From Lates calcarifer (Eukaryota > Chordata > Actinopteri > Centropomidae), in NCBI RefSeq assembly GCF_001640805.2, contig NC_066838.1:16515506-16579505 (forward strand): a stretch of 64,000 nt of DNA, in the 5' to 3' direction. How positions within the stretch are numbered: position 1 is the stretch's first letter; each line of letters begins with the position of its first letter. The position numbers were made by a program, and so were the translations under genes. Of this stretch, positions 34,382 to 45,337 are shown piece by piece. The notes beneath the pieces are model-generated. The model saw only the letters and a list, made by a program, of their open reading frames with translations, was not told the DNA's origin and searched no databases.

Positions 34382-37300
34382 ACACATAAACACACACATA
34401 GTCATTCATTTTGAGGAGAAAATCTACTCCTTTAATTTCCCCTGTGTGGAGGATTTTGAAAGACACATTAGAAACAATAATAAAATCACATACAGTAGCT
34501 TGAAGAACTTAAAGTTAAAGTATTATTTAAGAAGGTCTTTTGTATCATGATACATTCACTATATCATTCTGGATATTTTCTTTTGTGTTACTTTGACAAA
34601 GGTAGGTGGCCAGGTAAGAAGCAAGTATGACCACATCTAAACCAGAATTATCAATTATGAATGAAGGGGAGCTTTTACGTATTTTTAATGTGCTGAAAGA
34701 GAGATGGTGCGAGTAGCTTGTGTTCTTAACACCATTTCTCCCCAGTGGCATCTCTCTCTAGGACTCTGTCAACAAACACAGATGTGCATGCAGCAGAGGA
34801 TCTGGAACAGCACATCATGTGAACACTAGAGGGCAGCATTGATACAGAGGAGGACCTGCATGTGCAACCTGCTATAGTTTGCTGAGTGCAAGGTAATAAG
34901 TACACATTTAAAATCTCACAACCAATCAGCTTAGGACTCAAACCGAATTGTCAAAGGTTTGTTCCATTTTACACTGTTTGCATTTTGTTGTTTTGTTCAA
35001 AAAACTTACATGACAACATGGACACTTCTGACCCCAGATGCACTTGGTGGTGTACTCAGCCTTCACGTAGGTAGCCACTCCATCCTGCATGGTGCATGTG
35101 ATGTTCTTCTGGACCACGTAGGCACAGTGGTTTCTGGGGAAACGGTAGAGCAGCATTAGAGTTAAATTACTTAGATCAGTGGATATATAAACATTACAGT
35201 ACCAGTCTAATCTAACAGTCCTTATTTTGTTCTGTATCTGTCAATCCCAGGGAATTAAAGTGAGACTGCACAGCAACCAATGTGGCTACATGTGACAGTG
35301 ATAATGGTAAATGGTAAAATGTGGTAGAGATAATCAAGAGTCATCATATTGGTCAACTTACTCCGTACTGTCAGTTACACCTTAATTTAGCTGACATTAG
35401 CCACCATAACATTGGTCATACCAGTGTGATGTATGTAGAGTTGCAGTGACAATTCTCACTGACAAAAATGTCATTTTATTTTAAAGCTTTACTTCACTGT
35501 TAACTTATTCTGTATGTCCTCTATTTTGTTTTGTTCATTTTATACAGCTCATTCAGCTTCAGTAATTTAGTTACACCTTTGTTGCTTGATTTCTTTCCTT
35601 CTCAAGTTGCTTGTAACACTGGTTTTAATAAAATGATGTCTGAACAAACCTTTCTGTCTTATCTAATCTTGAAAAAACAAATCTGTTCATGACAATGTCT
35701 GCTTCGGGTAATATTTATTCATTTTTAATTTTAAAAAAACATGTATGCATACCACTCGCGTTATTCAGAATAAAGACAGAGGATGTTTGCTAGAAGCTTT
35801 TCATTTGTCTTTTGCTTCCTTTTGGTAAAATTTGATAATTTAGCAGCAAGAAATGTTACTTAGACTGTTTTCCAATGTACCAGAGTTCAACACACAATAA
35901 CTTCACTATAACTACTTTGAACAGTTGTTGCATCATGCTGGAGCTGGACCTTCTCTCTCCTCTCTCCTCATTGCCAGTGCAACTATAGCAACTGCTAAAT
36001 GTTCCCCTGGCCCCTGTGCAACACAGGAAACGATGATCTGTGCTCTTTAGGCCTCACATGTGAAGCATTTCTTACATTCAGAGGGGAGCATTTAGCAGCA
36101 CATGCAGTACTTAACGTTGCTCCACAGCTGTTTCAGGACAAATAGAAGAGTTTGGAGGAGCGGGGAGGGACACGGGGGCCGAGGAGGGTCTAACATGCCA
36201 AGTTAACAGGTTCAGAGGGCTAACAGACAGCGCAGCTTGTCAGAGTCTGTGAGAAACCACTGCACTGCTGCTGCTTTCTGCAAATTGCTGGCCGTGTGTT
36301 GACAGCGTTTGCGTGTGTGCGTGTCACCACTCTCCCTGTGTTGACATATGTTAATAGCACAGGAGGGAAGAGGGAAGGAGTCAGAATGACAGAGCTTCTT
36401 TTATACCAGCCTGACAACATGCTGCCAGGTCATACGTTGTTAAGGAAGTGGTGGTGGTTGAGACCTGAACTGATGTGGTATGATAGGAGTTCTAAAAGCA
36501 CTTGAGACTCACACATTGGAAACATTGTTTTTATGTATCACATGGTTTATGTGTACAAGAACTGGAGACTGCACACTTAATCTGCTAACACAAATGGTGC
36601 TGCGTCATCATTTCTGGTATAGTCTCCCTTTCTTAAAACCCCCTAACAAATACACTAACTCGTGTAATGTTAAAATGCTGCTAATAATTTTCTGTTCCTA
36701 ATTTTTTTTCATCATCACCCCACCTGCAGGCTCTTTTGTTTGTGATCCCTGGGGGTCTTAAGATTGATCACTCCCTCTGCTCTCATCTGCTGCTCACAGA
36801 GTACACAGAACCTTTGGCACCAAAGTAAATAACTTTTTTTCTTCTGTTTTTAACATGTGAAAAGTCTGGCACAAATATATTTGTACATGATCACATTCAC
36901 GTGGAGATTGTAATAGAGATTCCTGGATTTAAGAAAAAGTGATGATACTGTCATCCAGAGAATATCAGCACTTTAGTATGTGCTTTAAGTATTATATTGT
37001 AAAATCTAAATATGGTGTTTAATGGTTTCCTCTTCATATATGACAGATTTATCGACAGCAATAAGGAGCTTTATGACTTGTTTTTGTGTATGTGAGAGTT
37101 GGGAAAAAGCTTCTATAGGCATACAGGGATTTATGACAGCTGATAGAGAGCAGACTAAGTGCATGAGTATGTATGTGGTAAGTGTGTGATCCTTCTCACA
37201 TTACACACAGTGCCGATCAGCGGAGTGAAAAGCGACCATGTTCACCGATTTGTTTGTCAGGTGCACATCTGCGGGGGAGCCAGTGACCTTCAGACTCACA

Positions 37301-40300
37301 CACAATGGCTGCAGGAAAAAGTGCAGGAATCCAGATGTACATGAGGAGAAAAAAACTTTCTCCTGTGCATAGGTCTCTGTTTCTGCCTCTCTCTCTCTCT
37401 CTCTCTCTCTCTCCCCACAAGTCCGCTCTTTGGCTTTTTCTTTTCACAGATCTGTCAACGTCATTTGGGTCTGCAAGTGATATTTTATCCTCCGTGTCTT
37501 ACAGACGGAGGGGTTCTGGCTTTGTGAGAATCAAAGTCGAGTGCCGAGATAAATCCTGTCCCTCTGTGCTGCTGCAGTGTCGGTCAGGGCAACGGCAGGT
37601 CAACTCCTCTGCCGTGTAAAAACAGATCTTTATAGGGTGAATGTTGAGTTTCAACTTGAGAGATAGTGAAATTGTGTTTGAGCCGTGTGTAGACAGTGAC
37701 ACACAATCACACACTCACACATATTGTACACGCACTGTGAGGCCTGTAGCCCTTTTATCTCACATCCACAGAGACCACACAGCTCCACAGGATGAGGATT
37801 ACAAAAGCTTTTTCGCCAGAAATATGAACCCATGATGTGTAATTGGTCATATATGAAAAAAAGTGTTGTCTTTAGTGTTTCAGTTTTGTCTCAGCCAGGT
37901 CCAGCTGCTGCAGGGTAGGTGAGAACTTTTGTTTAGGCTGCTTGTGTGGGAGGATCTCCAGCCTGGAGAAGGAAGCGCTAATCTGGACACTTGGGGAGGA
38001 AAAGGATGAGATCAGGGGAATATGGAGAGGAAGGAGAAGAGGGGCGCTGGCCTATTCTGAACTATTTCCACGCCTCACCTCTTAACTAATGTGGCACAAG
38101 GAGCCTGGTGTTAAAAAGCATAAATACTTTCTGGTGTTTGTTTTAATGTCCCTGGGTGACGGATGGGAGGGGTTGGCCACACAGAGTAACTCGGTAAGTG
38201 CCAGACAGTAAAAGTCCCTTAGGTCAAGTCAACTTTATTTATGGCTTATATGTAAAACAACTAGCACTGGCCAACAACACAACTGCAATAGATAAATATA
38301 ACAGTCACAGTAAAAATAGGAATTGTTGGAATTGGAATTGTTTTAATACACAAGGAAAGTGACTGGATATTGAGTTTTAAGATTTAAAGATGTCAAATTG
38401 AGGGGGCAGGTGAAATATTCCCTAGCTGTGGGACAACAAGAGCAAAGGTATTTCAACTTTAACTGTGCCTGTGGGAGAGACAAAACCATCTGGTCAGATG
38501 ATCTGAGTGACCTAGAGGTGGAATAGTGAGGAAGGTCAGAGGAATAGGAAGTCGCCAACATACCTAATAAATTCTGAGAAGAAGAGTCTACAGCCACGAT
38601 AGTGGCTCTGTGAAGCTGCACTCAGGCACAGCTGTGCTTTGAGCTACATGCTAATATCAGCATGCTAACATGATCACAAAGACAATGTTAACATGCTGAA
38701 TATGTGACCATCTTAGTTTAAAGCATTAGGATACTAACATCTGCTAATGGCACTAAGCACAAAACTCAGTTGAGGCTGATGGGAATGTCATTAGCTCTGC
38801 AAGTGTTTGGTCATGAACCAAATCAATGGAGAAATGAAACCTTTGACCTGTTGATGACAATAGATGAAAAAACAGGGAATTATTTAAGCTGTTCACCCTG
38901 AGGGGAACATGAGCATGTGAACCAAATTCCATGGTAATCTATCAAATAGTTATCAAGACATTTCACTAAAAACCAAAAATGTCATGTCTAATGGTGGCCA
39001 TTGAGGAAATGTCAAAATCTGGAGACCATAAATGTCATAGTAAATGTCATGGCAATCCATCCAGTAGTTTGTAAGATATTTGCGAGCCAAAGTGATGCAT
39101 CAATATTGTCATTCCAAGATCCTTGCTGCTAGCACTAACACCTGCCAATTACTATGCTTTCTTCAACTGCACTTACCAACCTTATCTAATGTATCTAATG
39201 CAATAATGTTCCACTTGTCCATGGCTGTTTGAAACAAAATTAGGCCTTGAAGATTGCCCATACCAACTGATCCTGGTCTGAGTCAAGTGTTACTCATTGC
39301 CTGTCTGACTCTTTCATAATACAAATGCTGAAAATGTTCCTGATAATATTTAACATTTTCCTTTTCTCCACATTTCTTGATTGTGTGTTATAAGAAACTT
39401 AGAAGCTGTATCCCACTGAAAACAGCAAGAAAACACTCAAAATATTAAACAAATAAATGTCTCCAGTTGATCCACAAATGATTCAAATTCTTCAGTGTAT
39501 TAAACTCTTGTGCACCTCCCACCCTCACCTGACCTTTCTCTCTTCCTCCCCAATGAAAATCAAAACAGTCTTCACCTCTGTTTGCCATGACAGGAAAGCC
39601 ACACTTACTACTTCTCTTGCAGCATTTGCTTCTCTCACACACACCTCCCCCTATAACACCAAAATATTGTCTTTTTTCTGTTGTTGGAGCATGTCATTTT
39701 TTGACTGCTAGTCTGGTCTCACTGTAAGTATTTCCAGTATAGCGTTACAGTTCCTAAAACGCTTCACAGCCTCCCAGGGGGAAAGCAGAATTCCCATCTC
39801 AGATTCTCATGTGGAGCGTTTTCAGCAAATATTATTGCTGCTCGACCTCCACCCTCTGCTGGGACCAAAACAACTCACCTTTCCATCTCCCTTTTTTTCT
39901 CATAACCTTCCTTTCCTTTCCTTCCCCCTACAAAATCTGCAAACTGCAAAGGTCTTTCTCTCTTTAATTATCTAAGCATACCCTTCCTGCTCTCACCTTC
40001 AATTCTAATGTTGTCTTTTTCTTCCACTTTCTATTTTTCGTGAAGCCTCTCTGTGTTGCCTAATCATGCCCCTGACATCTCCGGCCTGCCACTTCTCCAA
40101 CCATTGCTATGCTTGTTTTGACATTGTGTTTTGACACTGTGGCACTAAAGGGCTCACCTTCATCATTATTAACCGCTCTCTCACCTGCAGGGTTCCCTGA
40201 CTGTTTGAACTCAGCCCACTGCTGTTGCCTCTGACAGATTTATGACTGGAGAGGGCCAGATAGAAAACCATGCAATCTTTAATAGGACCTTTAACAACCG

Positions 40301-43300
40301 TGTCTATGGGCTAACAGCTCTCCTCCAGGGCCCATCTCTTTCCATATATGCTTTTAATGAATCCTATTTCTAGCCAACTGGCAGGTCTTGAAGGCCCCAC
40401 GGTGCAGGGTTGATTGACGCTGCTCTGGTGGCTACTGATTAGGGTTAAAAGGAAAGATGTGATACTCCCAGCTCTAGGACCAAGGGGATCACTTAGGGTC
40501 AGATCCAAGCAAGCTCTGGTTTCTATAGCTTAAAGGCAGACCATTACTTTTACATGTGCTTAAATTTTGGCTACTGGCCTCTAATCCTGGTTACAGCAAT
40601 AAAATCATGTGGGTATAGACATTTTAATTATTCCTTTTAGTTAGCCCCAATTCATTATGGATAATTTCTGGTTGTTAAAATTACCACACAAGGTCTCATA
40701 AGTAGCTTGATTTGACTTTACTGCTTTATTCTTTATAAATGGTTGTATTTTTCTCTGGGAATACAGTAAAAAGTGAAAAAACATACCAATAACTTATCCT
40801 CAGGCATTTCCCAAAGCACATAATCTTCTTTGAGTAAGAATAGCTCTCTGGATTTATTTATTTTTTTTTTGATTTTTTTTTTTGATTTTTATATAAAACG
40901 GTTTTCAAACTGTTTGTGATTTGTTAGACTCACTATACTGTATATGCCTTGGGAGTGAGACCAGTAGCAATGTGATAATTCATACAGATGGTAGGTGCCG
41001 AGAAAACTAGTGCAATAGTTTTAAAAAGTAAGAACATCAGGAATCACTGCATAAGACTACTATGGGTGCTGTGAAGAAAACGCAGGTGGCTTGACTAGGC
41101 AATATGGTTGAAACTAAAAATACTAAAAGGAGCTGTCTAATATGTACATGTATAAGTAATCAAAGTGGTGTTGAGTGCAAAGAAGCAGTTTCCACTGTTA
41201 CATATTACATCAGACATCAGAAAACAAACAAAAATATCACTTACTGGCTTCCTTGCCAAGAGTTTGATGGGACTATTGATGCCACTCTCATGTGTATGTT
41301 AGCTAAATATAACGTTACAGGTAACTTAGTTTAGCTTAACCTTTAGATTAGCCTTCTCTCTCAATGATAAAATCCACATGCATAAAAAATCCCACACTTT
41401 TTAGCAGAGTGGTCAGTGAAAGCAGTAAGTTATGTGTAAATATGTGTTAGTAGGGGGCTTGGGAGTTTACTGCCCAGCCTGCATGACCCTTAGCAGGAGA
41501 CTGGCTCCATTCTTGTCCTCCACTGGACACTCAACACAAACTTACAACAGTAGCCCATAACCTCTAACCTCTACCAACTCACTGACCTTTCTCCCTTGAT
41601 CTCTGTCCCACCCATCATCGAAAAAGCCCTCGAACATGTCTCTAATCTGATCAGTGAAGACGTGTGACATCTGCTGGAATCCTAATTGATTTATAAAACA
41701 CCCATTCCACAGCAATGGATATATGGCTCTTGGATTATGTTTCACCTGTTGGTATGCTTTTTGTGTCATAACGATATGTTACAGTGCAGCTCACAGAATA
41801 TAGAATTTTATAATTTGCTCTTGATGTAATGTCAAAAAATGGACTGTAAGATACTCTAAGATGTGACAGTCAGTGACTACAGGCTATGTATTCTTTTACA
41901 GCAGCAAGTGGTTTTATTGAATGAAAGGAATGACTGTGAAATCAAATCACTCGCTTTGCTGCCAAAACACAGATAATAATTCAACTTGAAGACAAGAAGT
42001 CTTTGCTGCACCAACAGCTGAGAATTTTTTTTTAAATATCTCACGAAAAACAGGCATGTTTTGTCCATGTGACAGAGTGGTCAATAAGGAACAATGGGAA
42101 GCGTTTACAAGCCGTAAAAGTACGAGTAAAATCCTTCACAAAAACACATATAAACAAGCATACACCCATACATATATATGCACACACTCAGAGAAGCACT
42201 TTCACCCCTCCCCAACACACACACACGTCATAACACGTGTGTTATTTTTAAGTCTCTATTTTCACTGACCAGTCAGGCAGACAACAACTGAGCTCATATA
42301 TCTGTAGTGGTGGTCTGACACTGACACATCCCCTGGGACCACTGTGTCCAAGTTGGGTCAGCAGCTCTTGTATAAACACTATAGTTGGACTTGCAAACAC
42401 ATGTGAAGGAACATCACCAGCTACCAGCAACAAGCGATTACTGACTGTCTCTCATTCTTGATCGGTCACTTTTGAATAGAACGATCCATCATAACCCCTA
42501 GTTGATTGATCCATCTTGGGATTCAGGCTCACAAATGTATCTAGGATAAATTAGCTTGTGTGAATATAAATAAGCCTCTTAGGCAGCACTGTGAAAAAGT
42601 AAACAGATGCCACTGTTGCATGCCGGCAACATGCACGGGACATGAACAGCAAAAGGGTTTTGGAAGGTACTGGATGAGGATGAGGAAAGGACTGCTGGCA
42701 TACTTGATGCCTCTGGCATGCTGCGCACTAACATCAAACTAGCTGGTGATGGTCAGTAAATATTTCCAAAACACATGCTGGCTGCTTGTAATCATTTTCT
42801 CTCTATGTGTGTTAAGTAACACACTATCTGAAGTGTGGCTGTGTAGTTGTATAAGGGCACACTTGATAAAGCAATGAGTAATATAATTTGAATTCAGTAA
42901 CTGATTACAGTTTTCAAGTAACTTGCTTGACACTGATCACAAGTGAGGAAAAGGTTGCATGTGGTGATTTTGGTTGAGATAGACAGTGCATATGATGACA
43001 TGCTGACTGGAAACAAAGGAGAGGGATGAATGACCCTAGGTGAGAAAGTTGAAGGTGAAGACTGGCTGGGCAATGCGTTCCGGGTGAGGGATTCTGGAGA
43101 GTCTTTTCCCCCCAGAGGTGAAGGTACATGGCAGACTAAAACGGGGCTGGGCAATCAAGCAGTCTTCTGTGGCAGTTTGAGTGAAGCAGCAGGTAGCTGG
43201 GGAGCTGTCCAAAGACATAACAGCTCTCAGGGGAAGCCAAGCAAAAAAGATGGGGAAAGGGAGGAAAAAAAAGAGCCCTGCAGGCCATCTCTATCCAGGC

Positions 43301-44244
43301 AAAATATATCCACAAGGCTCTGTTTCATCTCACAGCTTCATGACTTTCAAATATCGTGCATAGTATGGGATTGTTATTCCTCTCTGCTCCTGTGGTTTTA
43401 CTGTCCTGACAATATCAGTCCAGTCTATTTACAACAGAAAACAGAAGAAGACCCTCCTTGATAGAGTTAAGAAGAAAAAGAAAACACAAGTTTTCAGTAG
43501 TGAATTCTGTCGTATTGATTGAAGATTAGTTGTACCACTCCCTTCTGGTGTGGGTGCCCAGCTGTACTGTAAGTCTTTCCTCTAATTGAGCCCCCCACCA
43601 CCACCCCCACTCCACTCGCCACACAAACACACACAGCGGCTGCGAGGGATCAATACCCTTGTCATCAACTCAGCAACCCCCTCCTCCTCTCTGCGCCGTA
43701 AAGACCATAATGACGGCTTTGTTTTCATAACGCTGCATGTCATTGTTGCTGTATAATGTTTATCCCCAGCCACAGATGGTTTTAGGTGTGAACCACAGAA
43801 AGGGGCTGATAGTGAGTAAGAGAGAAACAGAGAGTCAATTCAGGGATCTGTTACCAAGCTGATGCCCTAACTAAAACCATATTTCTGCAACTCGCCACTG
43901 ACATGTGTTTCTCAGGGGGAAATACAGTATAAGGTGGGTCCCGCTTGCGAAAGCACTCCAGCTATTTGGAATGCTTTTTTGAATTCAACACCCTGCAGCA
44001 TGGGAAGGGAAATAAAATGTGCATTAGCGCCTGTGACATGTCCAAAACAAAGCACTTACTTGTGACGGGTCATGGGCTTGTTTGGTAAATGGTGAGGGTT
44101 GAGTCCAGCCTTGAACAGGTTGTATCTGTTTCCATAGAAAGGGTTGGCATGGCCTCCATAGAAGGTTCCTTTACTGTCCACCACAGATAGCAACACTCCT
44201 AAGAGAAAGAACTGTGCAACTGGTTGATACAACTTGGTCCTCAT
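31238..44244 (-). CDS. emilin3: EMILIN-3-like extracellular matrix glycoprotein, six coding exons
   Basis: Family role: secreted, disulfide-linked multimers of elastic and notochord-associated matrix; EMILINs can bind pro-TGF-beta. Seen, 5' to 3' on the minus strand: exons 44244-44060, 35133-35010, 34036-33714, 33582-33236, 33125-32781 and 32383-31238, all with GT/AG borders. Layout: signal peptide (about residues 1-24), EMI domain (about 62-135, with NHCAYVV, WGQKC, KTVTELEWRCCPGYSG), a Pro/Gly-rich linker, then heptad-like coiled coil to a TAG stop. There is no C1q domain; EMILIN1 and EMILIN2 have one and EMILIN3 does not. After discounting one extra base in exon 2 (near 35019) the exons sum to 2,469 nt, 822 residues, near the 766 of human EMILIN3. 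With that base kept, the frame shifts and stops at 33997-33995. Exon phases otherwise agree. Whether the gene is functional hinges on that base. Confidence 0.88.
32384..32780 (-). other. emilin3: emilin3 intron 5, contains a dispersed repeat
   Basis: GTATGA...TTGCAG, 397 bp, splitting the coiled-coil coding region after a CAG codon. Its middle (about 32583-32665) is repeat-derived. Confidence 0.85.
32583..32665. repeat. dispersed fish repeat fragment (TTAGCTTAGCATGGAAACA type)
   Basis: ACTGGTTAGCTTAGCATGGA followed by AAACAGCTAGCCTGGCTCTG matches a very common teleost interspersed repeat that I recognise by its text. Confidence 0.65.
32781..33125 (-). CDS. emilin3: emilin3 exon 5 (coiled coil)
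   Basis: The acceptor is TGTGTCTTCAG and the donor is GTATGA. Exactly 115 codons in phase 0, beginning GMVLGHDGQLKKLLEGARGR and ending ESCCGQ. Charged heptad-like helix with three further cysteines that could join chains. Confidence 0.93.
33126..33235 (-). other. emilin3: emilin3 intron 4
   Basis: Only 110 bp, GTACCG...TCTTCAG, phase 0, after a CAG codon. Confidence 0.9.
33236..33582 (-). CDS. emilin3: emilin3 exon 4 (start of coiled-coil region)
   Basis: The acceptor is GGAAAAACAG and the donor is GTACCG. It encodes GNKFGISGVTGERLDRMEED, a heptad-like helix (LRRLTQGLDTLNGVVAGLEE), a short loop with PDGTPDGLDGG, and RAKTHILEEIQ. 347 nt; enters completing a Gly codon and leaves in phase 0. 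Confidence 0.93.
33714..34036 (-). CDS. emilin3: emilin3 exon 3 (second half of EMI domain and Pro/Gly-rich linker)
   Basis: The acceptor is GATTCCTTCAG and the donor is GTGAGA. It encodes YRTFYKPKYKVGFKTVTELE, then WRCCPGYSGENC, completing the EMI domain. A proline/glycine-rich segment follows (for example GMPHRPGMKGFPHGPRPP). It is open in one frame over its whole length, but in the frame dictated by exon 2 as written a TAA occurs at 33997-33995. Confidence 0.93.
34037..35009 (-). other. emilin3: emilin3 intron 2
   Basis: GTAAGT...CCTTCAG. Contains the (CA)n at 34341-34398. No other feature seen. Confidence 0.88.
34341..34398. repeat. imperfect (CA)n microsatellite
   Basis: CA units with AAA, CTCA and TAAA interruptions. 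Confidence 0.95.
35010..35133 (-). CDS. emilin3: emilin3 exon 2 (first half of EMI domain), carries a one-base frameshift
   Basis: The acceptor is GTTTCCCCAG and the donor is GTAAGT. It encodes NHCAYVVQKNITCTMQDGVA, then TYVKAEYTTKCIWGQKCP, a clear EMI half-domain. Its length is 124 nt; 123 is needed for exon 1 and exon 3 to share one frame. Removing one base at the CCATG (complement of 35019) would turn the end into CP-V-V-M and join in frame to YRTFYKPKY in exon 3, the spacing expected from EMILIN relatives. As written, the frame after CP is lost. Confidence 0.9.
37387..37412. repeat. (CT)n microsatellite
   Basis: About 13 CT units. Confidence 0.95.
38221..38600. repeat. decayed retroelement-like repeat (AAGTCAACTTTATTTAT start)
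   Basis: Begins AGGTCAAGTCAACTTTATTT and includes CCATCTGGTCAGATGATCTG and GTGGAATAGTGAGGAAGGTC. I associate this text with a common teleost non-LTR-derived dispersed repeat. No coding frame. Confidence 0.5.
38600..39135. repeat. dispersed fish repeat (GCTAATATCAGCATGCTAACATG family), copy 1
   Basis: Contains GCTAATATCAGCATGCTAAC, GCTGATGGGAATGTCATTAG, a TTTGGTCATGAACCAAA phrase and twice the module ATGGCAATCCATCCAGTAGT / ATGGTAATCTATCAAATAGT. This is a very common percomorph-fish repeat with internal repetition. A second, broken copy lies at 54.5-55.2 kb. Confidence 0.7.
44060..44244 (-). CDS. emilin3: emilin3 exon 1 (start codon, signal peptide)
   Basis: The ATG at 44244-44242 opens MRTKLYQPVAQFFLLGVLLS, a basic start followed by a hydrophobic core typical of a secretory signal, with a likely cut near VVDSKG. 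The exon continues into NPFYGNRYNLFK and ends at MTRH(K), with donor GTAAGT. About 30 bases upstream of the ATG (minus strand) is TTCCTTATTTCCAG, a possible acceptor, so a separate non-coding first exon may exist. Confidence 0.88.
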
Positions 44245-44640
44245 TGTTTTTGTCTTTTAAAAAATGCAACTGGAAATAAGGAAAACAGGGTGAAAGAAGT
44301 GACAGTTGTAGGTTCCTCAGGGTGTTGTGTTGAAGGTCCCCGCCACACGTGCAGTCTCGTCTTCTTCAGTGGGCCCTGAAGGAGACATGGAGCCCAAACA
44401 GCTGTGGCATCAGCAGCATCTTGCCCTGTCCACCTTCAGCTCACACACCAACCACACTCTGAGCACACAGGACAGAAGCAGAGGGGAAAACTAGTGAGGC
44501 TGAAGAGGGAGGGGAGAGGAAGGGGGCAAGGAAAACAACACAAAGGTGTGCAGGAGGAGGAGGGGAGAGGAGAAAGAGAGGAGAGCAGGACAGAGGAAAG
44601 AAGGAGGGGAGAGAGCGTGTGAGCGTGTCTCTAGGAAAGT
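44245..44640 (-). promoter_or_regulatory. emilin3: upstream region / probable promoter side of emilin3 with a purine tract
   Basis: Immediately 5' of the emilin3 start codon. The plus strand from about 44478 to 44620 is almost pure A/G (GAGGGAGGGGAGAGGAAGGG and similar), so the gene strand is a C/T tract. A CACGTG E-box lies near 44345. No TATA box seen. The transcription start cannot be fixed from sequence alone. Confidence 0.35.
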
Positions 44641-44651
44641 TTCAGCTCCAT

Positions 44652-44660
44652 GCACACACA

Positions 44661-44710
<50 letters not shown>
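44652..44710. repeat. (CA)n microsatellite
   Basis: About 28 CA units with one CTCA interruption, directly upstream of the emilin3 purine tract. Confidence 0.95.
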
Positions 44711-44888
44711 AGCTTGTGTGAGACCTGCTGACTAGGCTCGGCCCTCCAAGTCCTCAGCACCCTGCCTGAGTGAGAGTGTGTGTGAAAGAAGCAGCGTGCT
44801 GCTCTGCTGCCTCTGAAGGGGCAGGCAGACAGACAGCCTGTATTTGCATATCCCACCCCAACTCCAGCCTGGCTGCTCTGCTGCACAA

Positions 44889-44900
44889 GGGGGGGGGGGG
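44889..44900. repeat. poly-G tract
   Basis: Twelve consecutive G. Confidence 0.9.
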
Positions 44901-45319
44901 CTGGCTGCTAATATGATTTGGTGACTCTTTCCCTCTTTCTCTCTCACATACACAAATACAAACACACACCTTCAAATTAGATTCTGAAGAGCAAACAAAG
45001 CTCCGTTATGTTCTGCTTCTTTTATCATCCCCTCTGTCCCATCTCTATCCAATCTCCAGCAATCTAAATTTTTTTCTTGGGTCTTTAATCCCTTAACAAT
45101 TTCATTTCTTTACCCTCTCCTTTTCTTTTTCCATCTGCTCTGGGAGCAGTTGTACATCAAAGCACAGCCCCAGTTTTCAGTCAGTGCCATGTGCATGGCC
45201 GTGGCTGCAGCCGGGCTAAGACGCTGCAGGTCTGGACACAATGGACCTCCTCCTTGCCTCACCGCAGTCACTCATTAAAAATCCCAGCCACAGCTTCAGT
45301 TGCGGTCCACACCCTGACA

Positions 45320-45337
45320 CCCCCCCCCCCCCCCCCC
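45320..45337. repeat. poly-C tract
   Basis: Eighteen consecutive C. Confidence 0.9.

Larger units (their letters stand above)
35134..44059 (-). other. emilin3: emilin3 intron 1 (8.9 kb)
   Basis: Starts GTAAGT on the minus strand and ends GTTTCCCCAG. Contains (TC)n at 37387, a composite retroelement remnant at 38221-38600, a dispersed repeat at 38600-39135 and T-rich low complexity (40858-40890). A 143-codon plus-strand open frame at 43030-43461 has no family resemblance and is probably chance. Confidence 0.8.

Noticed and set aside
43030..43461. 143-codon plus-strand frame in emilin3 intron 1
   Set aside because: No recognisable domain, no splice context and no codon-usage signal distinguishable from the intron.
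31238..44244. emilin3 as an old processed or decayed pseudogene
   Set aside because: Introns are present, splice sites are intact and over 2.4 kb of frame is open apart from one base; decay would have left more lesions.
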